A DNA stretch of 64,000 bases from QWQI01 sp964608915 (GTDB lineage: Bacteria; Planctomycetota; Planctomycetia; Isosphaerales; Isosphaeraceae). Positions 8,778 to 16,118 of the stretch are shown one piece after another. Below the pieces are notes generated by a model that saw only the letters and a program-made list of their open reading frames with translations, had not been told where the DNA came from and did no database searches. Numbering within the stretch: the stretch's first letter is position 1; each line of letters starts with the position of its first letter. The stretch spans positions 127,186-191,185 of the forward strand of contig CAZSQA010000008.1 in assembly GCA_964608915.1 (NCBI GenBank), given 5' to 3'. Position numbers and translations under genes: made by a program.

Positions 8778-8946
8778 ATCGCCTGCCCTGAAAACTGGAT
8801 GCGGAAGGATCGAGCGGCGCACTGATCAAGTTATGATACCCCGGTACCGATTCTCTCGACAGTCTCCGAAGTACGAATCCGCCTCGAAATCGGACGTCCT
8901 CACGATTCACGGACGGCTCGTCGCCCTCGTCGCTCGGGACTCAGAC

Positions 8947-8975
8947 TTGACCGATTCGTCCGGAACGATCAGAAT
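8947..8975 (+). promoter_or_regulatory. Candidate promoter of the cobalamin-riboswitch transcript
   Basis: TTGACC (8947-8952), 17 bases, CAGAAT (8970-8975). The predicted transcription start near 8982 is about five bases before the first paired base of the riboswitch, which is what a genuine promoter for it would give. Confidence 0.6.
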
Positions 8976-8986
8976 CGAAATCGTCC

Positions 8987-9212
8987 ACAAGGGTACGAGG
9001 TGATCCCGGATCGCACGTCGCGAAGCGTCGTACGAAATCGGGATTCAGGGAAACCGGTGCGATTCCGGTGCGGCCCCGCCGCTGTAACTCGATGATGACA
9101 GGCAGCCCGGCTCGCCAAGAGCCGCATGACGCCATTGGACTTGCGATTCCGCGAGTTCGAGAAGGCACGCTGCCCGAGTCGAGGAGTCAGAAGACCGACC
9201 CGTGCCTTTTGT
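8987..9212 (+). promoter_or_regulatory. Cobalamin (adenosylcobalamin) riboswitch
   Basis: An mRNA leader aptamer that binds coenzyme B12 and normally lowers expression when B12 is plentiful. The class core is present almost without change: GGGAAACCGGTGCGATTCC begins at 9048 and continues through CCCGCCGCTGTAA ending at 9087. The B12 box AGTCAGAAGACC is at 9185-9196. The closing P1 stem forms between 8987-8997 and 9201-9212, with one bulged T. The first genes downstream are a DUF1559 pseudopilin at 9449 and a DUF4465 PEP-CTERM protein, not a known B12 synthesis or transport gene. Family identity is certain by motif; ligand subtype and direction of control are inferred. Confidence 0.95.
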
Positions 9213-9448
9213 CGAACCCCACTCGCGAGGGCGAGAGGTTCGGCGTGGTTCGTCAACGGCAACGACCGGTTTGACGGTGGACTTTTCAGAATTCGATGCA
9301 GGTGTGTTCTTCCCGCGGGAAGTCTCGCCGCCATATTCAAGAAGTCCGCCGCAGGTTCCATCGCTTCCGGAACCGACAGGGCCGGTCCGTCTGAGGCACG
9401 ATCGTTTTCGACCGATCGACGAACCGGCGGTTCCGGGAAAGGAACTTC
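9213..9448 (+). promoter_or_regulatory. Leader between riboswitch and DUF1559 gene: likely expression platform
   Basis: No credible gene lies here. A hairpin at 9213-9242 (CGAACC with GGTTCG plus an inner CTCGC/GCGAG) abuts the aptamer but has no T tract. A perfect 14-base palindrome, CTTCCCGCGGGAAG, is at 9309-9322. Just before the start codon two small hairpins exclude each other: GAACC (9421-9425) with GGTTC (9429-9433), or GTTCC (9430-9434) with GGAAC (9441-9445). The second covers the Shine-Dalgarno sequence. This suggests translational control, by inference from pairing alone. Confidence 0.5.
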
Positions 9449-10300
9449 GTGAAGATGATATTTCGTATACGATGGCCAGGCGCGAGCCGAGGCCTGACCG
9501 AATCGCCACGGCTTGACCGGGCGCGAGGCTTTACGCTGATCGAGCTTCTCGTCGCCATCGCCATCATCGGCGTGCTCGTCGCGCTGGCGTTGCCGGCGCT
9601 CTCCTCAGCCCGGGAGAGCGCCCGGAGATCTCTGTGCCTGAGCAACTTGCGCCAAATCGGCATCGCGATGCACGCGTATCACGATCAGTGGCATTTCTTT
9701 CCTCCAGGCTGTGTGGAATTCAGGCTGAAGGCGAAACCCCAGAACCGGCAGCTCGCCTGGTCGGTTTTCATCCTGCCGCATCTGGAGCAGCAGAATCTGT
9801 ATCAGTCGCTGAATCTGTTCGCGGAGTTCGATTCGCCCCGGAACACCAGTGCCGCGTCGACGGTCCTGACGACTTACGTCTGCCCGACCGCGATCCGTCC
9901 GACACCGCGGAGCGATGGACGAGGCCGAAGCGACTATGGCGGAATGAATGGCGAACGGATCACGTCGCCGAACAACCCGGCCAAGGGAATCATGCTCACC
10001 GACAAGTGCGTGAGCATCGCCATGGTGCCTGACGGGTCGAGCCGGACGATCATGATCGCCGAAGACTCGATCAACCCGGACGGCCAATGGATCAACGGGC
10101 TGAACGTGTTCGATCAGGCCTTCCCGATCAACAAGGGCCCGAAGCTCGAAAACGACATGCGAAGCGCCCATAAAGGTGGTGCCCAGTGCGCCATGGCCGA
10201 CGGTTCCGCACGGTTCGTCAAGGAAACAGTCGACGTGCGTATACTGGCCGCTCTCTGCACCCGGGCCGGACGCGAGGCCATCGGTGACGATGCCTATTGA
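9449..10300 (+). CDS. DUF1559 pseudopilin-like protein under cobalamin riboswitch
   Basis: A 283-residue DUF1559 protein, a type IV pilin/pseudopilin-like family hugely expanded in planctomycetes. The class III signal reads RGFTLIELLVAIAIIGVLVA; cleavage would fall between Gly27 and Phe28, leaving the usual Glu at position +5. Then follow ALSSARESARR and LSNLRQIGIAMHAYHD, and the C-terminal H-X-DG element AHKGGAQCAMADGSARF. It is inserted in the inner membrane by prepilin peptidase and is thought to form envelope structures. The start is the GTG at 9449, with AAAGGAAC five bases upstream. It is the first gene after the riboswitch, so it is probably B12-regulated. Confidence 0.92.
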   Translation: MKMIFRIRWPGASRGLTESPRLDRARGFTLIELLVAIAIIGVLVALALPALSSARESARRSLCLSNLRQIGIAMHAYHDQWHFFPPGCVEFRLKAKPQNRQLAWSVFILPHLEQQNLYQSLNLFAEFDSPRNTSAASTVLTTYVCPTAIRPTPRSDGRGRSDYGGMNGERITSPNNPAKGIMLTDKCVSIAMVPDGSSRTIMIAEDSINPDGQWINGLNVFDQAFPINKGPKLENDMRSAHKGGAQCAMADGSARFVKETVDVRILAALCTRAGREAIGDDAY

Positions 10301-10439
10301 TCCGCCGGCGAACCGGTTTTCGATCGCATGATGTCCGATCGATTCTTCCGTCCAACGAATTCGACGATACTCTCAGACCTTCATTCGAACACGACCGGGC
10401 TTACGGCGGAACCGTACCCGGCCGCAAGGAACATTCACG

Positions 10440-11222
10440 ATGCTTCGACCGTACGCGACACTTTGCTCGATTCTCTCGACTGTCCTGTTTTCGCTGGGCG
10501 GACTCGCCTCGAACGGGGCCGAAATCGACTTTTCAGGCTTGCCGTTGACTCCGGGTTCCTACTGGAACGGGTCGGACGGCGCAGGTGGATTTTCGACCTC
10601 CGGCGTCTTCTTCAATAACTCCTATACCTACTATCCGGATTGGGAAATGGAATCCTGGGCGGGGTGGTCGTATTCGAACGTGACCGATACCGCCGGCGGT
10701 TTCGGGAACCAGTACGCCGCGGCGACAGGCGGCGGTGTCGGGGGGGCTGGATCCGCGTATTCGATCGGCTTCGTCGAAGCACCGAACGAAACGTATCTCG
10801 ACCTTGGCGTCCACCGGGCGCTCGCGCTGAAGGTCTCGAACACGGCTTATACGTATCGTTCCATGCTCGATGGCGACGCATTCGCGAAGAAGTTCGCGGC
10901 CGGCGACTGGTTCCGATTGCGAATCACGGGCTTTTCGGGCTTCGGTGCGAGCGGTTCGGAGACCGGTTCGATCGATTTTCTGCTGGCTTCGGGAACGACG
11001 ATTCTGAGCGAATGGGCCTCAATTGACCTGACTTCTCTTCCTGCCGGCACACGGAGCCTGGGTTTCGACCTGACCAGCTCCGACAATGGCGATTACGGCA
11101 TGAACACACCGGCGTATTTCGCTCTCGGCAGCCTGACCGTAGCACCCGAGCCGGGGACGGCCGTTCTGGTGACGATCGCGGGTTTGACGTTCACGGTGAT
11201 CAGCTTTCGCCGCCGCTGCTGA
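10440..11222 (+). CDS. DUF4465 PEP-CTERM surface protein
   Basis: A 260-residue exported protein. It has a signal peptide (LCSILSTVLFSLGGLASNGAE) and a DUF4465 body with the family blocks YWNGSDGAGGFSTSGVFFNN, WAGWSYSNVTD and GFGNQYAA. A PEP-CTERM tail (APEPG, a hydrophobic helix, then RRRC) is recognised and cut by an exosortase. AAGGAA eight bases before the start supports it. The 139-base gap to the pseudopilin gene has no terminator, so it probably lies on the same riboswitch-controlled mRNA. From memory, DUF4465 is the family of BtuH, a B12-binding surface lipoprotein of gut Bacteroides; if right, this protein would capture cobamides at the cell surface. That role is inferred. Confidence 0.82.
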   Translation: MLRPYATLCSILSTVLFSLGGLASNGAEIDFSGLPLTPGSYWNGSDGAGGFSTSGVFFNNSYTYYPDWEMESWAGWSYSNVTDTAGGFGNQYAAATGGGVGGAGSAYSIGFVEAPNETYLDLGVHRALALKVSNTAYTYRSMLDGDAFAKKFAAGDWFRLRITGFSGFGASGSETGSIDFLLASGTTILSEWASIDLTSLPAGTRSLGFDLTSSDNGDYGMNTPAYFALGSLTVAPEPGTAVLVTIAGLTFTVISFRRRC

Positions 11223-11276
11223 CCCTGAACGATGCTGAGTCAGGCGATCCGCTGGCGGTCAAGACGAGCCGAAGTC

Positions 11277-11306
11277 TTGCCCGCCATGGCGGATCTGCCT
11301 TATGCT
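11277..11306 (+). promoter_or_regulatory. Candidate promoter of the FG-GAP repeat gene
   Basis: TTGCCC (11277-11282), then TTATGC at 11300 (17-base spacer) or TATGCT at 11301 (18-base spacer), 83 bases before the start codon of the FG-GAP gene. Moderate pattern match. Confidence 0.35.
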
Positions 11307-11388
11307 TGGACCGATAAACCGAACCTTCGCATCGTTATCGACAGGCCCAGGTCGCGAGACGATCGATATCCGTCCGAAAGGATGTTTC

Positions 11389-13923
11389 ATGACGATCCGT
11401 AAGATCCGATCGACCAATCGCAGCCGGAAAGTCTTCCTTGGCATGACCTTGCCACATGCACGCGTGGTCGTTTCATGCCTGGCGACAGCCGCGGCGGTTT
11501 TCGCCGGGCATCTGGCCGTGGCTCAGGAAGGGCGTGAACTCGCCGATCTTTACGGCTTTCAGCCCGTCGAAATCTACAAGCTCGAGAATCGGATCTCGAA
11601 TTTGATTCTGGCGGATCTTGATGGCGATGGTTCGAAGGACGTGATCGTTTCGAACAACGGCAGGTCCCGGTTCGACATCCTTTTCAGCGATCCGAAGATC
11701 GAGCCTGACAAGGAAGAGACGGAAAAAGGCGTCAACACGCCCGTTTACGACAAACGCATGCGTGCACGACGCTATCCCGTGAGCAAGGAGATCGTGAGTA
11801 TCGTCGCCGCCGATTTCAACGGCGACGGCAAAACGGACCTTGCCTACTACGGCCGCCCCGCTGGTGTCGTCATTCTGACGAACGAAGGCCGGGGCAAATT
11901 TTCGACGCCCCAGATCCGCGACCTCGGCGAAGCGGTTTCCGCTCAGACAAGCCTTACGGCAGGCGACCTGGATCGCGACGGCCGTGCGGATCTGGTTCTG
12001 TTGCGCGATACCGAAATCGTCGTGTTGAAGCAGACGAAAGAAGGGAAGCTGGGCGACCCGGTGCGACTTGGGCATTCCGCGCAGCGTCCGCGCCTGCTCA
12101 AGATCGTCGATATCGACGGCGACGGCGGTGACGACTTGATCGTGCTCGGCTCATCGGACGATCAGCCGGCACACGTGCGGCTTTCGCGTGGCAAGGAAGA
12201 CGGCGCGGCGACGAAAGAATTCCTGGCGCTCGGGCCCGAGCGCCGGCTCAAGATGGACCAGATCCGGGCGATCGGTTTCGCGGATCTCGACGGCAAACCA
12301 GGCCAGGAATGGATGGTGGTGGACAATTCCACGGGCCGTGGCAATCTGCTGCGTCTGACCGCTTCGGCCTCATCGCGTGAAGCGGGGGCCGACGAATCGG
12401 ACGTGGTCGCCAGAATCGGAGCGATTTTCGATTATCCGCTTCCTTCGACCGAGGGGCGTGGCCGCTCGATCGATACAGGAGACCTGGATGGCGACGGGAT
12501 GGCCGAAGTGGTCGTTTCCGACCCGGAAGCCGCTCAGGTGATTACGTTTCGGCGACCGCAGACAGGATCCGAGAGCTTCGAGACAGTGCGTCTCTCGCCC
12601 AGCCTGATCGGTGTCCGCACCATTCGCGTGGGCGACTTGGACGGCGACGGTCGGGCCGAAGTCTACATGCTTTCCGAAAAAGAGAAACAAATCGGCCGCG
12701 GCGTTTGGAAAGACGGCCGTATCTCGTTCCCCAGCCCCCTGCCCATCGCGGGCGGTGAGCCGATCGCGTTCGAACTGGCGGACTTCGACGGCGACGGCAA
12801 GCAGGAATTAGTCTATGGCGTGAAGTCGAAAGTCGACGGCAAGGACAGAATTCAGCTTCATGCCCTCAAGTGTGATGCGAAAGGACAGTTTTCGGCGAGT
12901 GCCTGGCCCGGCGGTGTCGCGGAAGTGACTCTGCGCGATGCGGCCAGTGCGCCCGAACGGATTCAGGCGATCGACGTCAATTCCGACGGTGCCGAAGATC
13001 TCCTGCTGACGGGTTCTTACGGCAACCCGAGCGTCATTCTGAGCCGGAAGGCCGCGGCCCCGCTGGAGCTTTCGAATCTGGGTCCGCTGGCGACCGCCGA
13101 TCGAACTTCCGCAAGAATGGTCATGCTGGATGGTCGTAAGGTGCTCATGGTGACACAGAACAACTTCGCCCGTGTCATTTCGCTGGACGGCGAAAATCGC
13201 TGGCAGATTCAGGATCAGTTCAACGCCTCCGGAGCGTCGGCCTCGATTCGCGGCGTCGCGACATTGAATCTGGATGGAAATCGTCGTTCGGATCTCGTTC
13301 TCTACGACCAGAATGCGAAGGAGCTGGAGATTCTGGTTCGAGACGAGACCGGGGCCAAATCGCTGGGTGTCGTCCCGATGGGCAATCTGGATTTTCAAGG
13401 GCTCCGTTCAGGCGATTTCGGTGGCGATGGCCGCCCTGACTTGCTCGTGGAAGGTGCTGGCCGGTTCAGCGTCCTGGTGACGGGTGCCCGCAATTATTCG
13501 ATCGACAAATTGGGCTCTTTCGAAACCACCGAACGCCGCAGCCGGCTCGGGGACGTGATCGCCGCGGATTTCGGCGGTCCGGCCGGGCCCGACGTCGCCT
13601 GGATCGACATCGGCGAACATTCCGTGCATATCACACTGCCGACGGTCGTCTCGGGCAAAGAGATCGACTTGAAGCCGGCCGCGAATTTCAAGGTGTTCGA
13701 AGAAAAATCGTTTCGCGATGTGAGGAGCCTGGGCGAGCCGCGTGACGTGTCCGCCGGCGATGTCGATCGGGACGGGCTCGATGACCTCATTCTGATCGCC
13801 CATGACAGGATTCTGGTTTACCGCCAGGATCCCGGCCCGGGATCGAAGCCTGAAGGCAGCACTCCGGCGGCATCCGGAGCGAACGGGAACGGCGAACGCA
13901 AATCCGTCGGCGCCTCACGCTGA
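11389..13923 (+). CDS. Secreted FG-GAP/VCBS repeat protein, about 13 repeats
   Basis: An 844-residue exported protein built almost wholly of calcium-binding FG-GAP/VCBS repeats that should fold into beta-propellers. I count about 13 repeats, for example ADLDGDGSKDVIV, ADFNGDGKTDLAY, GDLDRDGRADLVL, GDLDGDGMAEVVV, ADFDGDGKQELVY and GDVDRDGLDDLIL; some late copies (GDFGGDGRPDLLV, ADFGGPAGPDVAW) have lost calcium ligands. The signal peptide ends near AVAQEG after a hydrophobic stretch. The start at 11389 is preceded by AAAGGA at good spacing. Such proteins are typical planctomycete surface or periplasmic proteins. The partner or substrate is unknown. Seven or fourteen blades would fit one or two closed propellers. 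Confidence 0.85.
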   Translation: MTIRKIRSTNRSRKVFLGMTLPHARVVVSCLATAAAVFAGHLAVAQEGRELADLYGFQPVEIYKLENRISNLILADLDGDGSKDVIVSNNGRSRFDILFSDPKIEPDKEETEKGVNTPVYDKRMRARRYPVSKEIVSIVAADFNGDGKTDLAYYGRPAGVVILTNEGRGKFSTPQIRDLGEAVSAQTSLTAGDLDRDGRADLVLLRDTEIVVLKQTKEGKLGDPVRLGHSAQRPRLLKIVDIDGDGGDDLIVLGSSDDQPAHVRLSRGKEDGAATKEFLALGPERRLKMDQIRAIGFADLDGKPGQEWMVVDNSTGRGNLLRLTASASSREAGADESDVVARIGAIFDYPLPSTEGRGRSIDTGDLDGDGMAEVVVSDPEAAQVITFRRPQTGSESFETVRLSPSLIGVRTIRVGDLDGDGRAEVYMLSEKEKQIGRGVWKDGRISFPSPLPIAGGEPIAFELADFDGDGKQELVYGVKSKVDGKDRIQLHALKCDAKGQFSASAWPGGVAEVTLRDAASAPERIQAIDVNSDGAEDLLLTGSYGNPSVILSRKAAAPLELSNLGPLATADRTSARMVMLDGRKVLMVTQNNFARVISLDGENRWQIQDQFNASGASASIRGVATLNLDGNRRSDLVLYDQNAKELEILVRDETGAKSLGVVPMGNLDFQGLRSGDFGGDGRPDLLVEGAGRFSVLVTGARNYSIDKLGSFETTERRSRLGDVIAADFGGPAGPDVAWIDIGEHSVHITLPTVVSGKEIDLKPAANFKVFEEKSFRDVRSLGEPRDVSAGDVDRDGLDDLILIAHDRILVYRQDPGPGSKPEGSTPAASGANGNGERKSVGASR

Positions 13924-13983
13924 GCGTTCCGCGCGGTTGCGGAGACGTCGAAATATCGGCAATTTCGGGAGTTGCGTTCCACC

Positions 13984-15204
13984 GTGCACGTTCTTTTCGT
14001 CCATCAGAATTTCCCTGCGCAGTTCGGTCACCTGGCGGCCGAACTCGTACGGAATGAAGGTTGGCAGGCCACTTTCGTGAGCCAGACGCCCCCTCCGGCC
14101 GGAAATGTCCGGACAGGTGGCGTCGATCGAGTCACCTATGCGATCAAGGGCGGAGCGAAAGAAGCCAATCACTATTGCTCACGCACATTCGAAAATGCGA
14201 TCTGGCATACCCATGCGGTTTACGAGGCACTTGCCGCAAAGCCCGAAATCCGACCGGACCTGATCGTCGGCCACTCCGGCTTCGGTTCGACTCTGTTTTT
14301 ACGGGAGCTCTATCCCGAAACGCCGATCGTCAACTATTTCGAATATTTTTATCGCACGCGAGATTCGGACATGGATTTCCGTAAGGATTTCCCGAATTTG
14401 CCGATCGACCGATTGCGTGCCCGGGCACGCAACGCCACGCTGCTTCTGGATCTGGACAATTGCGCCGCCGGCTATTCGCCGACTCGCTGGCAGCGCGACC
14501 GGCTGCCCCAGGTTTACCGAAACAAGGTCGATGTGTTCTTTGACGGAGTCGATACGCGAATCTGGAAACCCCGGCGAGACGAGCCGCGTGTCATTGCGGG
14601 CAGGACGATTCCGGAGAACCTTAAGATCGTCAGTTACGCGACGCGCGGGATGGAGTCGATGCGGGGCTTCGACATTTTCATGAAAGCCGCGAATGTCGTG
14701 GCGAAACGCCGGACGGACGTGCTTTTCGTCGTCGCCGGTCAGGACAGGGTCTGTTACGGCGGCGATTCTCGCCATACCAAGGGCAAATCGTTCAAGGAAT
14801 GGGTATTGGCGCAGGATCGTTACGATCTGTCCCGGTTCTTTTTCTGCGGTCTGCTGCCGCCCGCCGAATTGGCACGATTGTTCGGCATCGCCGATGTGCA
14901 TGTTTATCTGACAGTGCCGTTCGTTCTGAGCTGGTCGCTGGTCAACGCGATGGCTTGCGAAGCGACGATCCTGGCTTCCGATACGGGTCCGGTGCGTGAA
15001 ATGATCGGTCACGGGCAAACAGGGCTGCTGACCGATTTCTTCGACGTCGATGCCATGGCGGCCGCGATCGAAAGGATCCTCGACTCCCCCGGCGAATTTC
15101 GTGCGCTCGGGCAGCGGGCGCGTGAAGTGGTCGAAGAGAATTACTCGCTGGATGTGTGCCTTCCCCGGTTGAGGGACTTTTATGTCCGTGTCGCAAACGG
15201 TTAA
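13984..15204 (+). CDS. Glycosyltransferase family 4
   Basis: A GT-B glycosyltransferase of about 406 residues. The N-terminus LFVHQNFPAQFGHLA is the hallmark of one GT4 subgroup, followed by VGHSGFGSTLFLRELYP and an NYFEYFYR block. The C-terminal half has AGQDRVCYGG, FFFCGLLPPAELARLF and SWSLVNAMACEATILASDTG, the donor-binding region. It probably adds a sugar to a surface glycan, but the substrate is unknown. I favour the GTG at 13984 because family members begin at this point; an in-frame TTG four codons earlier (13972) sits directly against GGGAG and is less likely. It begins 60 bases after the FG-GAP gene. Confidence 0.85.
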   Translation: MHVLFVHQNFPAQFGHLAAELVRNEGWQATFVSQTPPPAGNVRTGGVDRVTYAIKGGAKEANHYCSRTFENAIWHTHAVYEALAAKPEIRPDLIVGHSGFGSTLFLRELYPETPIVNYFEYFYRTRDSDMDFRKDFPNLPIDRLRARARNATLLLDLDNCAAGYSPTRWQRDRLPQVYRNKVDVFFDGVDTRIWKPRRDEPRVIAGRTIPENLKIVSYATRGMESMRGFDIFMKAANVVAKRRTDVLFVVAGQDRVCYGGDSRHTKGKSFKEWVLAQDRYDLSRFFFCGLLPPAELARLFGIADVHVYLTVPFVLSWSLVNAMACEATILASDTGPVREMIGHGQTGLLTDFFDVDAMAAAIERILDSPGEFRALGQRAREVVEENYSLDVCLPRLRDFYVRVANG

Positions 15205-15303
15205 ACTAGCTTGCGTTACCCCTTCACATGATTCAGGCGCACCGACGGAAGATTCTCTCGCATCTCGAAAAGGTCCATTCAGACCCCCGGAGCCTTGCCC
15301 CCA

Positions 15304-16077
15304 GTGATCGAACTGCTGACGTCGCCGGAAACCTACGTATCGCTCGCGACTCTGACACTCCTTGAAGTGGTACTGGGGATCGACAACATCCTCCTCATTT
15401 CGATACTCGCGGGACGACTGCCGGAAGATCAACGAGAGAAAGCCCGCAAACTCGGCCTGATGGGGGCCCTTGTCACGCGTCTCGGTCTGCTTTCCGTCGT
15501 CAGTTATCTGGCCAAACTCACGAAGCCGCTGTTTCACGTCGGTCCCTGGCACGTGACGGGCAAATCGCTGCTGCTGCTCGTCGGCGGGATGTTCCTGATC
15601 TGGAAAGCGACGAAGGAAATCCACGAGAAAATTGACCTGAAGCATGATCACGAGCACGCAGCGGGTTTGATTCGCTATTCGTCCCTCACTCGCGTCGTCT
15701 GGCAGATCATGCTCCTGGACATCATTTTCTCACTCGATTCGGTCGTGACGGCGGTGGGCATGGCCAGAGCCGTCCCTGTGATGGTCGCAGCGAACATCTT
15801 CGCTCTGGGCGTCATGCTGTGGGCTTCACGCCCGATCGCCGAATTCGTGGAAAGGTATCCTTCGGTCAAGGTGCTGGCACTCGCGTTTCTGATGACGATC
15901 GGCGTCGTTCTCGTGGCCGAGTCGTTCGAAATCGAAATCCCCAAGGGCTATGTCTATTTCGGGATGGGGTTCAGCCTCTTCGTGGAACTGCTCAACATCA
16001 AGATCGATCAGGTTTCGTCACGCCGCAAGGAAGAGACGTTGGCGACCGAATCGACGAACCAGGCGGCCGCGGTCTGA
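15304..16077 (+). CDS. TerC family integral membrane protein
   Basis: A polytopic inner-membrane protein of about 257 residues in the TerC family, whose members are linked to tellurium resistance, metal (manganese) homeostasis and protein export. Diagnostic blocks are LLEVVLGIDNILLISILAG, LFLIWKATKEIHE, IMLLDIIFSLDSVVTAVGM and YFGMGFSLFVELLN, with acidic residues inside membrane segments. GTG at 15304 gives the usual family start (IELLTSPETY); TTG at 15295 with GGAG two bases upstream is the alternative. No ter operon partners are present and I see no metal-sensing riboswitch in the 100-base leader. A DUF454 fusion gene follows 41 bases later. Confidence 0.88.
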   Translation: MIELLTSPETYVSLATLTLLEVVLGIDNILLISILAGRLPEDQREKARKLGLMGALVTRLGLLSVVSYLAKLTKPLFHVGPWHVTGKSLLLLVGGMFLIWKATKEIHEKIDLKHDHEHAAGLIRYSSLTRVVWQIMLLDIIFSLDSVVTAVGMARAVPVMVAANIFALGVMLWASRPIAEFVERYPSVKVLALAFLMTIGVVLVAESFEIEIPKGYVYFGMGFSLFVELLNIKIDQVSSRRKEETLATESTNQAAAV

Positions 16078-16118
16078 TCCGCCAGCCATCCGCCGTATCA
16101 CGAATCCGAACGAATCCG

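Noticed and set aside
9202..9516. 104-codon plus-strand frame beginning in the riboswitch P1 stem
   Set aside because: It starts inside the aptamer, overlaps the pseudopilin start in another frame and has no features.
14299..15657. 452-codon minus-strand frame
   Set aside because: Antisense to the GT4 glycosyltransferase and TerC genes, no signature.
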